From Limnothrix sp. CACIAM 69d (GTDB lineage Bacteria; Cyanobacteriota; Cyanobacteriia; CACIAM-69d), in contig MKGP02000082.1 of assembly GCA_001913845.2 (NCBI GenBank), forward strand, positions 62,001-126,000: a stretch of DNA of 64,000 nucleotides. Direction: 5' to 3'. The position numbers and the translations under genes are program-made. Within the stretch, counting starts at the first letter, position 1; each line of letters opens with the position of its first letter. Below, piece by piece: positions 55,934-64,000 of this stretch. The notes under the pieces were generated by a model, which ran no database searches, was not told the DNA's origin, and was given only the letters and a program-made list of their open reading frames with translations.

Positions 55934-56569
55934 ATGTCTTCGCCACCTCCGAACTCGATCGCCCCGTCCTCGTCCGCAGCGGCTCCCCAACCCCCGATCG
56001 CCCCAGAACTCCCCCTTCCCAAAACCTACCGAATTTCAATTTTGATTCGGCTCACCCTGGTTTTGCTGTATGGGGCCCTAACCCTTCCGCTGCCTTTTCT
56101 GACCCAGGTGAATGGGGCAGCCCACGATCCGAGCATTTCCCCAAACATTTCGCCCTCGACACTGTGGGTTGGCCTGGCGATCGGGCTGGTGTTGTTGTGG
56201 GGAGCCTTGTCTGAACAGGTGGAGCTAACCACAGAAGGGATCCGCGTCACCTATCCCGTTTGGTTTCGCTGGCTGATTCGCAAGGGCTGGTTTTTGCCCT
56301 GGAGCGATATCCAAGCGCTGAAACCCAAAACGACCGGCCAAGGCGGCTTGGTTTACTATTTCCTGAGTCGATCGGGCGAAGGCTATTTGCTGCCCATGCG
56401 AGTGGCGGGCTTTTCCCGTTTGGTGAAGCAGGTTCAAGGACAAACGGGCCTGGATATGCGCGATGTCAGGCCCTTGGCACAACCTTGGATGTACATTGCC
56501 CTGCTGGGTTGTGCCCTGTTGCTATTGCTCTGCGATGTGTGGGTGCTTGCCACATTGCACCAGTCCTAG
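55934..56569 (+). CDS. Membrane protein, PH-like domain, unknown family
   Basis: 211 residues. A Pro/Ser-rich start is followed by two spans (about 35-57 and 76-92), then a soluble domain (LSEQVELTTEGIRVTYPVWFRWLIRKGWFLPWSDIQALKPKT) that looks like the beta-strand pattern of a bPH/YdbS-type domain, and a final span (about 187-205). Conserved Trp/Tyr-rich stretches (LPWSDIQALKP) suggest a membrane-surface binding role. I do not recognise a named family. It stands alone after psaM. Confidence 0.6.
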   Translation: MSSPPPNSIAPSSSAAAPQPPIAPELPLPKTYRISILIRLTLVLLYGALTLPLPFLTQVNGAAHDPSISPNISPSTLWVGLAIGLVLLWGALSEQVELTTEGIRVTYPVWFRWLIRKGWFLPWSDIQALKPKTTGQGGLVYYFLSRSGEGYLLPMRVAGFSRLVKQVQGQTGLDMRDVRPLAQPWMYIALLGCALLLLLCDVWVLATLHQS

Positions 56570-56632
56570 GGGCGCAACAGGTGAACTTGGCAGGTGAATT
56601 TGGCGAAAGGTTTTAACCTTTTAACCGTTGCC

Positions 56633-56706
56633 CTGCTGAGCTACTACCTGCTGAGCTACTACCTGCTGAGCTACTACCTGCTGAGCTACTACCTGCTGAG
56701 CTACTA
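56633..56706. repeat. 15-base tandem repeat CTGCTGAGCTACTAC, about 5 copies
   Basis: Four full units (56633, 56648, 56663, 56678) and a 14-base fifth that ends exactly at the TetR gene's stop codon (56704-56706). The units are nearly identical, a recent expansion at a gene end. Confidence 0.9.
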
Positions 56707-57327
56707 AGTGTTGGTTTTTTCAAGCACTCCGTTGAGGAAAATATCGGCAATGCCTTCAGCCATTTCCTGAAGTTCTCGGGGGGAAATATTCGGCTCCATA
56801 ATCGTCAACTCGCTGAAGCCGGCGATCGCGAACATGCCCAAAAAGACCCGCGCAATGATGCGGGGATTCATGGGGCGATAAATTCCCCGATCGATCGCAG
56901 TTTGGAAAAAGGCTTCGGTCACATCCATCATTTTGGCAATCACCTCCACCTGAATGCGATCGCGCAACTCTGGGTGAAATTGAGCTTCCATGAAACAAAC
57001 CCGCATCATGTCGGCATTTTGCTTCAGGTTACTCATCCGCTTGCGCATCACTTGCGAAATGGCTCGATAGCTGGCCATTTCGCTGAGTTCCATGAGCAAA
57101 TCCGTCAGAATTTCGACCCAACCTTGGGTGGCGATTTCCACCAAAATCGATTTTTTGTGATCAAAATGCCGAAACAGGGTTCCTTCGGCCACGCCAGCCG
57201 CCCGGGCCAGGTCGCGGGTGGTGGTGGCATCGTAACCCTGACGGGCAAATAGCTGCTGAGCCGCTTGCAGAATGCGGGTGCGGGTTTCAGTTTCAGAAGG
57301 GGATGGGCGGTGAGCGATACGCAGCAT
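56704..57327 (-). CDS. TetR/AcrR-family transcriptional regulator
   Basis: 207 residues from the ATG at 57327, with AAGGAG as ribosome site. The N-terminal DNA-binding domain is classical: ETRTRILQAAQQLFARQGYDATTTRDLARAAGVAEGTLFRHF followed by DHKKSILVEIA. The C-terminal ligand domain is all-helical and carries a Met-rich stretch (MRKRMSNLKQNADMMRVCFMEAQFHPEL). The target is probably an efflux or lipid gene not in this window. It is divergent from the M16 peptidase gene across a 750-base spacer, which it may regulate. Confidence 0.9.
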   Translation of the reverse strand: MLRIAHRPSPSETETRTRILQAAQQLFARQGYDATTTRDLARAAGVAEGTLFRHFDHKKSILVEIATQGWVEILTDLLMELSEMASYRAISQVMRKRMSNLKQNADMMRVCFMEAQFHPELRDRIQVEVIAKMMDVTEAFFQTAIDRGIYRPMNPRIIARVFLGMFAIAGFSELTIMEPNISPRELQEMAEGIADIFLNGVLEKTNT

Positions 57328-58077
57328 GGCTAGGACTCCTTGGACGCAAGCCAGTGGGATTAGGGGTGCAAAAAGGGGCGATCGACCATTAGGAAAAAAG
57401 ACGGGTGAACAACAGGAAGTCAAGAGAAAACGGCAAGGGGCAAACCGTTTTGAGGAACTGAGGATGCATTGAGATGAACTGAGCAGTGGGGGCCAACCTC
57501 TCGATCGCTCTGCAATGCTGCGGATTGACCTGACCGATCGCCCCTACTCATTGACCTCACCAACATTGACCTCATCAACCCCGGTCAAGAAACTTGTAAC
57601 GAAACACCCCTGCCCACAGACGCTGATCGGTGCGATCGCGCCATCAACGCGCCCACAGGATCGCGCCATCAGTTGCACCATAGATGGCGATCGCGCAAGG
57701 GTGGGAGCAACCGCTTCAGCACCGCAGGGGGCTGGTGGTGGCCGGGCGATCACGCTTCTCTATTGATCGCTATTGTCAACGGGGCCAGGGGATACTGGGT
57801 CTGGGATTAAGGGAACGTTATAAAACTGATCCTTTGCCTACCGAAGTTCATGATTCCGTAAGTTTGGGTTGACGGCTCTGAATTGCCCATGAAATCCGGT
57901 GGCTCGACTATGCTGGAAGCTGCTCGCCAGCTTGGGTCACCAGGCTGGTGTTTCGGTCAAGGCAATATTTCTTTAAATTTGCCTGAGACGGGTGCTGTTT
58001 TTCTCCACCTCTAAGCGCTCTTTGAACGCGCTCAGCACTGTAATTCTCACTTCAACATATACCCACGATTGGCAGGC
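57328..58077. other. Large spacer between the TetR gene and the M16 pair
   Basis: No gene seen. It has several GCGATCGC/GATCG words and no strong hairpin. It should contain the TetR promoter and, to the right, that of the M16 pair, with a ribosome-site-like GGCAGG just before the ATG at 58078. Confidence 0.4.
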
Positions 58078-59892
58078 ATGTTGTCAGGCATAAATCACGG
58101 CAAATGGCAGCAGTTAGGGCGATCGGGCGATCGCTTGGCATTGGTGCATCATCTGGGACAAGTCCTGCGGGCTAGGGGTTTGGGCCTTGTCCGGGCGATC
58201 GGGCTGTTGGTTGGGTTCGCGGGCATTACGGGGGCCCTGTGGTTGGGTTCCGGTGCGGGTTCAACAGCCTGGGCCCTGGACTCATCGTTATGGCGATCCA
58301 CGCTGTCTCTTGCCACTGTTGTTCCCGATGCTGCCCCTGATGCCGCTGCTAACACCCCCCCCGCGTCCCCCACATTTGAGCCGATGAACGGCCCAGTGCT
58401 CAATCAGCGCAATCAAGACATGATGGCGACCGGGCTGAATGGAAACTCGGCCACAGCCAAGGCCACGTCGATTAAGCCCTACCTCGATCGGGTGCAACAG
58501 CAAATCACTGAATTCACCCTCAAGAATGGGATGAAGTTCATTGTGCTGGAGCGTCACCAGGCTCCGGTGGTTTCCTTCATGACCTATGCCAATGTGGGCG
58601 GCGCGGAAGAGCCGGACGGCAAAACAGGCGTGGCCCACTTCCTGGAGCATTTGGCGTTCAAGGGATCGAGCCGGATTGGCACAACGGATTTTGAGTCAGA
58701 AAAGGCGATTCTCGATCGCATGGATGCCTTGACGGTTCAGTACGAAACGGCCCGCGACCAGGGCAAAGCCGCTGAAGCCCAACAACTGCGCCAACAGTTG
58801 CTGGCTCTGGAACAGCAGGCGCAACCCTTTGTGAAACAAAACGAATTTGGGCGTTTGGTAGAACAGGCGGGCGGTGTGGGACTCAATGCCACCACGTCTG
58901 CGGATGCCACGCGCTATTTCTATAGTTTTCCGGCCAATAAGCTGGAGTTGTGGATGTCGCTGGAGTCAGAGCGCTTCCTGGATCCGGTGTTTCGGGAGTT
59001 TTATAAGGAACAGGATGTGATCCTGGAAGAACGCCGAATGCGCACGGACAACTCCCCGATCGGGAAGGCCGTGGAAGTGTTTTTGGAAGCAGCCTTTAAG
59101 GTGCATCCTTACCATCGGCCGGTGATTGGCTATGACGAGGACATCCGCAACCTGACTCGGTTGGATGTGCGCCGCTTCTATGAGGCCCATTACCCGCCCA
59201 ATAATCTGACGGCGGTGGTGGTGGGGGATGTGATGCCGACGGAGGTGAAGCGGCTGGCGGAAATTTATTTTGGTCGATTCCAACGGCGGCCCCTGCCCAA
59301 TTTGCCGATTCCGGTGGAACCGCGCCAAACGGCAACCCGATCGGTCAATTTGCAGCTTGAATCGCAGCCTTGGTACTTGGAGGGCTATCACGCACCGGCT
59401 AAGACGGATCCCGACTATGTGGTCTATGAGGCGATCGCCAGTTTGCTCTCTGATGGGCGCACGTCTCGCCTTTACCAGTCGGTGGTGCAGGAGAAGCAAT
59501 TGGCCCTTTCGATCGCGGGTTTATACGGGTTTCCGGGCGATCGCTACCCAACGCTGATGCTGTTTTATGCCCTGAGCGCACCGGATCATTCCGTGGATGA
59601 AATTGCGGTGGAACTGCATCGCCAACTCGATCACCTGAAAAATGAGCCGGTGAGCGAGGCGGAACTAGAGCGCGTAAAAACCCAAGCCAGAGCCAACCAA
59701 CTGCGGGCGATCGACTCCAACAGCACCATGGCGGCCCTGCTGGCGGAATATCAAGCTAAAACGGGCAATTGGCGCAATTTGTTTGCGGAGCTAGATCGAA
59801 TTGGTTCGATTTCGCCGGCCGATGTGCAGCGGGTGGCCCGCAAGACCTTCACCCCTGAAAATCGCACGGTGCTGAAGCTATTGCCCAAATAG
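58078..59892 (+). CDS. M16 family zinc metalloprotease, catalytic member
   Basis: 604 residues from ATG 58078 (TTG at 58069 is an alternative). A signal anchor (about 35-65) is followed by a Pro/Ala-rich linker and the peptidase domain. The inverted zinc motif HFLEH is intact (His187, Glu190, His191 by this start; GVAHFLEHLAFKG), and the third acidic ligand lies in the usual region about 75 residues on. The partner domain follows with VLEERRM, then the conserved APAKTDPDYVVYEAIASLLSDGRTSRLYQSVV. It degrades peptides in the periplasm or lumen. The next gene encodes the matching non-catalytic partner. Confidence 0.88.
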   Translation: MLSGINHGKWQQLGRSGDRLALVHHLGQVLRARGLGLVRAIGLLVGFAGITGALWLGSGAGSTAWALDSSLWRSTLSLATVVPDAAPDAAANTPPASPTFEPMNGPVLNQRNQDMMATGLNGNSATAKATSIKPYLDRVQQQITEFTLKNGMKFIVLERHQAPVVSFMTYANVGGAEEPDGKTGVAHFLEHLAFKGSSRIGTTDFESEKAILDRMDALTVQYETARDQGKAAEAQQLRQQLLALEQQAQPFVKQNEFGRLVEQAGGVGLNATTSADATRYFYSFPANKLELWMSLESERFLDPVFREFYKEQDVILEERRMRTDNSPIGKAVEVFLEAAFKVHPYHRPVIGYDEDIRNLTRLDVRRFYEAHYPPNNLTAVVVGDVMPTEVKRLAEIYFGRFQRRPLPNLPIPVEPRQTATRSVNLQLESQPWYLEGYHAPAKTDPDYVVYEAIASLLSDGRTSRLYQSVVQEKQLALSIAGLYGFPGDRYPTLMLFYALSAPDHSVDEIAVELHRQLDHLKNEPVSEAELERVKTQARANQLRAIDSNSTMAALLAEYQAKTGNWRNLFAELDRIGSISPADVQRVARKTFTPENRTVLKLLPK

Positions 59893-60071
59893 CCTTTGGG
59901 GCGATCGGGTGAGGAGGCTGAATGGCGCAAAAGTGGCCCATTCAGTCACGCTTCAAAAGCTCCCAGCCAGCAGCGGCGATCCAAAAAGTGGTGATGCAAA
60001 AAGCGGCGATCTACAAAGCAGCGATCCAAACGCTGTCGCCCAATAGCCAGCATTCCAACATCCAGGATCCA

Positions 60072-60127
60072 GAATTCAAGATCCAAAATTCAAGATCCAG
60101 AATTCAAGATCCAGAATTCAAGATCCA
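60072..60127. repeat. 14-base tandem repeat GAATTCAAGATCCA, four units
   Basis: Units start at 60072, 60086, 60100 and 60114 with only A/G changes at the first base, between the two M16 genes. A partial unit precedes them. Same period as the array at 33.4 kb but a different sequence. Confidence 0.85.
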
Positions 60128-60179
60128 AAATCGAGAACAAAACGCAAGGCGCAAGGTTCATTGAGGGTACAGAGTAGCC

Positions 60180-61706
60180 ATGAAGGTTTTTCGTTCGATC
60201 GGGGCGCGCCGTTCCCCGCAACAGTTCGCAGCCCAGCCCCGGCGCGATCGGCGCTGGCGGTGGTTGACCATTGCCCTGTTGGTGGGGTTGTTGGTGTTGG
60301 GAGTGCGACAGCCGGCCGTGGCTGATACCCCCAGGCATTACACAGAGTTGCAATTACCGCCGCCGCCGGAGGTGAAGCTGCCGGATTACGATCGCTTCCA
60401 ATTGGCCAACGGCCTGACGGTCTATTTAGTAGAAGACCATGAACTGCCCTTGGTTGGGGGCCGGGCCATTGTGCGGACGGGATCCCGGTGGGAACCGGAA
60501 GATCTGACCGGCTTGGCCGACGTAGTGGGGGATGTGTTGCGATCGGGAGGCACTCAGCAGCACGATGCCGCCACGTTGGATCAACTCCTGGAAGACCGGG
60601 CCGCCTCGATCGAGTCCAGTATTGGTACTGCTTCCGGTAGTGTCAGCTTCAGCGCCCTCAGCGAGGATCTGGAATCGGTCTTCGGCTGGTTTACGGAAGT
60701 GTTGCGATCGCCCGCCTTTGCTCCGGAAAAAATTGCCCTCGCCAAAACCCAACTGCGGGGGAACATTGCCCGGCGCAACGACGACCCCGACGGCATCGCC
60801 AGTCGTGAGTTTGACAAATTGCTCTACGGAGCCAGCAGCCCCTACGCCCGCACGGTGGAATATGCCACGCTTGATCGCATCGATCGCCCGGCCGTGGAGT
60901 CGTTCTATCGGCGCTATTTCGTGCCCCAGAACATCATCTTGGGTATTTCCGGGGACTTTGATCGCACAGCCATGCGCCGCCTGATCGAAGCCCGCCTGGG
61001 CGACTGGCAACCGGGCCCCAACCGCGAAAATTCGCTACCCGCCGTCAGCCAAGTGCAGACCAGCGGCGTGTTTGTGGTCGATCGGCCCCAGCTCACCCAA
61101 AGCTCCGTTGTTCTTGGTCACCTGGGCGGCCTCGTTAGCAATGCCGACTACCCCGCCATGGCCGTCCTCAATGATGTGCTGAATGGCTTTGGGGGTCGCC
61201 TGTTTAACGAACTACGATCGCGCCAGGGCCTTGCTTACTCGGTCTATGGCTACTGGAGTCCGAACTATGACTTTCCTGGCACTTTCCAAGCCGGTGGCCA
61301 GACTCGCTCCGAAGGAACTGTGCCCCTCATTCAAGGCTTAAAGGCAGAAATTGCCAAAGTCCGGAGCCAACCAATTAGTAATCAAGAGTTGAACTTTGCC
61401 AAGGAATCAGCTCTCAATTCCTTCATTTTCAATTTTGCTGACCCGTCTCAAACCCTCGGCCGATTGATGACCTACGATTACTACGGTTATCCTTCTGATT
61501 TTATTTTCCGCTACCAAAAAGCCGTTCAATCAACCACGATCGAGGATGTGCAACGGGCAGCCCAGACCTATCTAAAACCTGATCAATTGGTGACCTTGGT
61601 GGTGGGAAATCAGAAAGCAATTCAGCCACCACTCAATCAATTAGGACAGCCGGTGACCGCTTTGGATGTCACAATTCCCGGTGTACCCACTGGCCGCAAT
61701 TCTTGA
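60180..61706 (+). CDS. M16 family protein, non-catalytic partner
   Basis: 508 residues. A signal anchor (about 27-45) precedes the M16 fold: FQLANGLTVYLVEDHELPLVGGRAIVRTGSR. Where the catalytic member has HFLEH it has GLADVVGDVLRSGG, so zinc ligands are absent. The RSRQGLAYSVYGYW segment, the Arg/Tyr substrate-carboxylate-binding part of the other half, is kept. Such HxxEH-less chains form heterodimers with a catalytic chain (as in mitochondrial processing peptidase). Encoded 287 bases after the catalytic gene on the same strand, it is probably its partner. Confidence 0.87.
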   Translation: MKVFRSIGARRSPQQFAAQPRRDRRWRWLTIALLVGLLVLGVRQPAVADTPRHYTELQLPPPPEVKLPDYDRFQLANGLTVYLVEDHELPLVGGRAIVRTGSRWEPEDLTGLADVVGDVLRSGGTQQHDAATLDQLLEDRAASIESSIGTASGSVSFSALSEDLESVFGWFTEVLRSPAFAPEKIALAKTQLRGNIARRNDDPDGIASREFDKLLYGASSPYARTVEYATLDRIDRPAVESFYRRYFVPQNIILGISGDFDRTAMRRLIEARLGDWQPGPNRENSLPAVSQVQTSGVFVVDRPQLTQSSVVLGHLGGLVSNADYPAMAVLNDVLNGFGGRLFNELRSRQGLAYSVYGYWSPNYDFPGTFQAGGQTRSEGTVPLIQGLKAEIAKVRSQPISNQELNFAKESALNSFIFNFADPSQTLGRLMTYDYYGYPSDFIFRYQKAVQSTTIEDVQRAAQTYLKPDQLVTLVVGNQKAIQPPLNQLGQPVTALDVTIPGVPTGRNS

Positions 61707-61725
61707 CCTATTTGTCCGTAGGGGC

Positions 61726-61743
61726 AAGGGGCTTAAGCCCCTT
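61726..61743. repeat. Solo palindrome AAGGGGCTTAAGCCCCTT after the M16 pair
   Basis: Perfect 18-bp palindrome 20 bases after the stop, identical to the one after sdhA and to the core of the miniature elements. A plausible 3' hairpin for the M16 operon. Confidence 0.8.
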
Positions 61744-61835
61744 GTCTGGTCAGGTTGTTTTGAGCTGGTAACGTATCAAGTTTGATCGCTCAAGTTTGCT
61801 CGCTCAAATTTGATTTTTCAGAACTTCTTTGAACA

Positions 61836-62657
61836 TTAACGAGCTGAATTGGTTGTGGTTAACCATTGAGAAAACGGTTGGGCAAATTGCTCAAGGCTGA
61901 GACAATGAATCCGATCGCTCTGGGTTGCTTGGGCGCGATCGCCCTCAGTGTTATAACCCCAATTAGCCAAGAATAACTCCACTTGATCCAACGCTGGTTC
62001 TTGGATCACCTTATTCAGGGTTGGCAGCATATCTTCCACAAACCAAATATTGGACTTTTGCCCAATCCATTGCTTTAGGGTGCTGGCTTTCGGTTGTCGG
62101 GTTGCTTTCCCAAAGATCGCCAATGATTGATGATTAACCCCTGCCCGATCGAGCAGTTGCCGCACGAACCGCTCTTCTTTGGTGGTAATAATCACAACTT
62201 CCAAAGAGGAGTAGGCATTGGCTGAATTGAGCCAGGTTTTTAATTGCTCAATCACGCCTGGAAAGAAGCGATGCAATGCCAACCAGCCGTCCAGATCTTC
62301 CCGAATCCACCGATCGCGGTTGCTGTCTAATTGTTGTGACAGTTGGGCCGCTGTTAATTGATCGCGCTGCACGATGGTCTCCGCAATCGATCGCCAATGG
62401 GATTGAATTTCTGCGATCGAGCGCCCATCCACCAAGGCTTGAATTAAAACGGGCATTTCCCAACCCGTTTCGATCACGGGCCGAAGTCGATAGAATGATT
62501 CCGCTAGCTCTGGGGCGATCGGGTCAGCTAATTGCCACAGTTCCTGATGGGTTTTGCGAGCAATTTCAAAATATTCCAACAGTCCATCACAGAGGACTCC
62601 ATCAAAGTCCAAAGCTAATAAATCGGGCGGTAGGGTAGGTTCAGAACTAGAGATCAT
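61836..62657 (-). CDS. HAD-superfamily hydrolase
   Basis: 273 residues. Motif I LDFDGVLCDG near 16-24 with nucleophile Asp17 and Asp19, motif II at VVIITTKEERF, the Lys of motif III in GKATRQPKASTL and motif IV VEDMLPTL. A large helical cap (about residues 27-140) lies between motifs I and II, as in C1-type HADs such as phosphoglycolate-phosphatase-like proteins. It removes phosphate from a small metabolite; the substrate is unknown. Confidence 0.86.
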   Translation of the reverse strand: MISSSEPTLPPDLLALDFDGVLCDGLLEYFEIARKTHQELWQLADPIAPELAESFYRLRPVIETGWEMPVLIQALVDGRSIAEIQSHWRSIAETIVQRDQLTAAQLSQQLDSNRDRWIREDLDGWLALHRFFPGVIEQLKTWLNSANAYSSLEVVIITTKEERFVRQLLDRAGVNHQSLAIFGKATRQPKASTLKQWIGQKSNIWFVEDMLPTLNKVIQEPALDQVELFLANWGYNTEGDRAQATQSDRIHCLSLEQFAQPFSQWLTTTNSAR

Positions 62658-62709
62658 AGGTTGATTGACTTAATGCTAATTGAGGCAAAACCAGTTGAGT
62701 TAAGCCTAA

Positions 62710-62840
62710 AAGGGTGTTTGAAAAGCCAAAATTGCTACCCTGTATGCCCCAGGGATCGGTGTAGACAAGGGACTTGAGCATCTTGCTCCCACAACTATTG
62801 GTGTTTGGCACAGGCCAAAAGATACTTTTCAAACATCCTC
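62710..62840 (+). mobile_element. 131-bp miniature element (MITE-like), copy 4
   Basis: Left end diverged (AAGGGTGTTTGAAAAG), right end CTTTTCAAACATCCTC, TAA direct repeats at 62707-62709 and 62841-62843. Core palindrome degenerate. It lies between the HAD start and the channel stop. Confidence 0.82.
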
Positions 62841-62854
62841 TAAGAGATCGTGAC

Positions 62855-63685
62855 TTATAAATCAGCAATGTCATCGGCAGAACTGGGCAAAGCCGCTCCA
62901 CAACGACGGCAATAACTGGCATCTGGGTCATGAAAAATCAGGCCGCAGCGATCGCAGGCATTGCGAATTTTATCGTTGGTGTTCACAAAGCTTTTGATCA
63001 AATCGCTAATTTGCCAAGGAATGATGGCAATTCCTGACAAGATCATCAAAACAGTCACTAATTTCCCCGCCTTGGAAACCGGAGTAATATCCCCATAACC
63101 CACGGTGGTCATGGTAACCACTGCGAAATAAAAGGCATCTAAGAAATTTTCAATAACAGTGGGATTTTTAGGATGTTCAACTTGATAAATTAAGCCGGAA
63201 TAAATAAAAACAATCGAAAAAAGAGTGAACAAAATGCGAGTGATGATCAGGCGATCGTCCGCCGCCAGCCATTGGGGAATGTAGCGGCGATCGAGAAAGC
63301 GCACCAAGCGTAACACCCGAAACCACCGCAACAACCGCAAAAACCGCACATCCCAAAACCCAATCAACAGCGGCGCGATCGCGATCGCATCAATGATTGC
63401 GTAAGGACTAAAAACATAGCGCCACTTCTGTTCTGCACACCACAGCCGCAAAGCATATTCCACCGCAAACACCCCGGCCAGCATTCGGTTGCCTACGGTC
63501 AAAACCATCCGCAATTGATCATCAATTGTGAAGGTTTCAATCACGAAGGTCACGGCCGACAACAGAATTGAAACGGCAATGGCCCCGTTGACCCAACGGC
63601 TCAGGGGTGTTTCCAGATCATCCAGAATGGCGATCACTCGCTGTTGAATGGGAGTGAGCGATCGCCCTGCTTCTACTGCCGTCAT
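62855..63685 (-). CDS. Voltage-gated-type K+ channel with C-terminal zinc ribbon
   Basis: 276 residues from the ATG at 63685. Six-span channel layout. The S4-like segment has Arg at every third position (R114, 117, 120, 123, 126, 129; VRFLRLLRWFRVLRLVRF). The pore helix and filter read TMTTVGYGD (191-199), selective for potassium. After S6 the short cytoplasmic tail has a four-Cys zinc ribbon, C244-x2-C247 and C259-x2-C262 (CDRCGLIFHDPDASYCRRCG). A zinc ribbon in place of a nucleotide-binding or RCK domain is unusual and suggests assembly or redox/metal sensing. It follows a small membrane gene on the same strand. Confidence 0.9.
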   Translation of the reverse strand: MTAVEAGRSLTPIQQRVIAILDDLETPLSRWVNGAIAVSILLSAVTFVIETFTIDDQLRMVLTVGNRMLAGVFAVEYALRLWCAEQKWRYVFSPYAIIDAIAIAPLLIGFWDVRFLRLLRWFRVLRLVRFLDRRYIPQWLAADDRLIITRILFTLFSIVFIYSGLIYQVEHPKNPTVIENFLDAFYFAVVTMTTVGYGDITPVSKAGKLVTVLMILSGIAIIPWQISDLIKSFVNTNDKIRNACDRCGLIFHDPDASYCRRCGAALPSSADDIADL

Positions 63686-63689
63686 AGGG

Positions 63690-64000
63690 CTAGTTGGCGG
63701 CGGCGGAATCACTATTCCCGCCATTCCCACCGCCTTTGGTCAAATCCTCAAGGGTGTTCAAAATCAACCGCTTGGCTTGCAAACGCCATCCCCACTTTTG
63801 CACCGTCCAGGCGGCCAAGGTTCCGGCAATCACAAACACAAAGGCGGCCGGCTGTTCCATGGACACACCAATCAGCAACCCAATGCCCGTCACTCCCCAA
63901 AAGGGCAGAGCGATCGACTGGCGCTGTTTTTCCACAAACTCCGCTAGTTGTCCCCCTTCGGCCAATTCCGCTTTTAATTGTTCCTTGGCTTGGCGTTGTT
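63690..64000 (-). CDS. Small membrane protein, partial at the window edge
   Basis: The frame is open to the right edge, so the 5' end is outside the window. Visible are a charged coiled-coil-like start (QAKEQLKAELAEGGQLAEFVEKQRQ), two hydrophobic segments (LPFWGVTGIGLLIGVSME and AAFVFVIAGTLAAWTVQKW) and a C-terminal tail RLILNTLEDLTKGGGNGGNS. I do not recognise a family. It is read in the same direction as, and only 5 bases before, the potassium channel gene, so the two are probably co-transcribed. Confidence 0.65.
   Translation of the reverse strand, partial: QRQAKEQLKAELAEGGQLAEFVEKQRQSIALPFWGVTGIGLLIGVSMEQPAAFVFVIAGTLAAWTVQKWGWRLQAKRLILNTLEDLTKGGGNGGNSDSAAAN

Noticed and set aside
1..64000. 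GCGATCGC octamers as a repeat system
   Set aside because: HIP1 is a known cyanobacterial genome-wide word; its density here is normal for such genomes.

Overview
The window is cyanobacterial chromosome. It carries psaM (photosystem I subunit XII), an F-type divinyl chlorophyllide 8-vinyl reductase, dxr, DUF3611 and DUF6679-like proteins, a photosystem II S4-domain protein and an NtcA-like Crp regulator. The octamer GCGATCGC and GATCG-rich variants (HIP1) are scattered densely through genes and spacers. I cannot name the genus. Most genes are GC-rich, but a few long spacers (3.3-4.4 kb, 37.6-37.9 kb, 44.5-44.8 kb) are clearly AT-rich. No tRNA, rRNA, CRISPR array, prophage or complete insertion sequence was seen.

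Layout. 0-8.8 kb: the 3' end of sdhA, an amino-acid-permease/histidine-kinase fusion on the minus strand, an AT-rich spacer, an HDAC-like deacetylase, a small DUF6679-like protein, a DUF697 GTPase and comF. 9.2-18.8 kb: a caspase-fold protein whose catalytic pair reads Tyr/Ser, a frameshifted photosystem II S4-domain gene, a two-gene coiled-coil operon, a sterol-desaturase/dehydrogenase fusion, a membrane-protein/GT39 operon and an exported protein. 19-30.9 kb: DMT exporter, sppA, dxr, DUF3611 protein, aspartase, a glycosyltransferase, a DUF362 protein, a B12/radical-SAM protein and the 8-vinyl reductase. 31-44.1 kb: an orphan sugar-ABC permease, a GT4, an MFS protein, the deoC-recO operon, a GAF-PAS histidine kinase, a CbiO-like ATPase, a TPR protein, an Ala/Pro-rich protein and a tandem PPK2 kinase. 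44.8-52.5 kb: a glutamine-rich coiled-coil protein, a GspE/PilB-like protein lacking its ATPase domain, a double ABC ATPase for peptides, a membrane protein and a Crp-type regulator. 52.5-64 kb: a 1.6-kb spacer with strong hairpins and a MITE, a 53-aa protein, TerC, psaM, a TetR regulator, a catalytic/non-catalytic M16 peptidase pair, a HAD protein, a voltage-gated-type K+ channel with a C-terminal zinc ribbon, and a membrane protein that runs off the edge.

The genes are mostly housekeeping and stand singly. Clear translationally coupled pairs (4-bp ATGA overlaps) are 12479/12994, 17790/17032 and deoC-recO. The most interesting non-gene signal is a four-copy, ~131-bp miniature element (MITE-like) with 16-bp inverted ends and 3-bp TNA target duplications. 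One copy supplies the last codons and stop of the MFS gene, and another sits exactly on the stop codon of the ABC permease. Its central palindrome AAGGGGCTTAAGCCCCTT also occurs alone downstream of sdhA and the second M16 gene, where it could act as a 3' hairpin.
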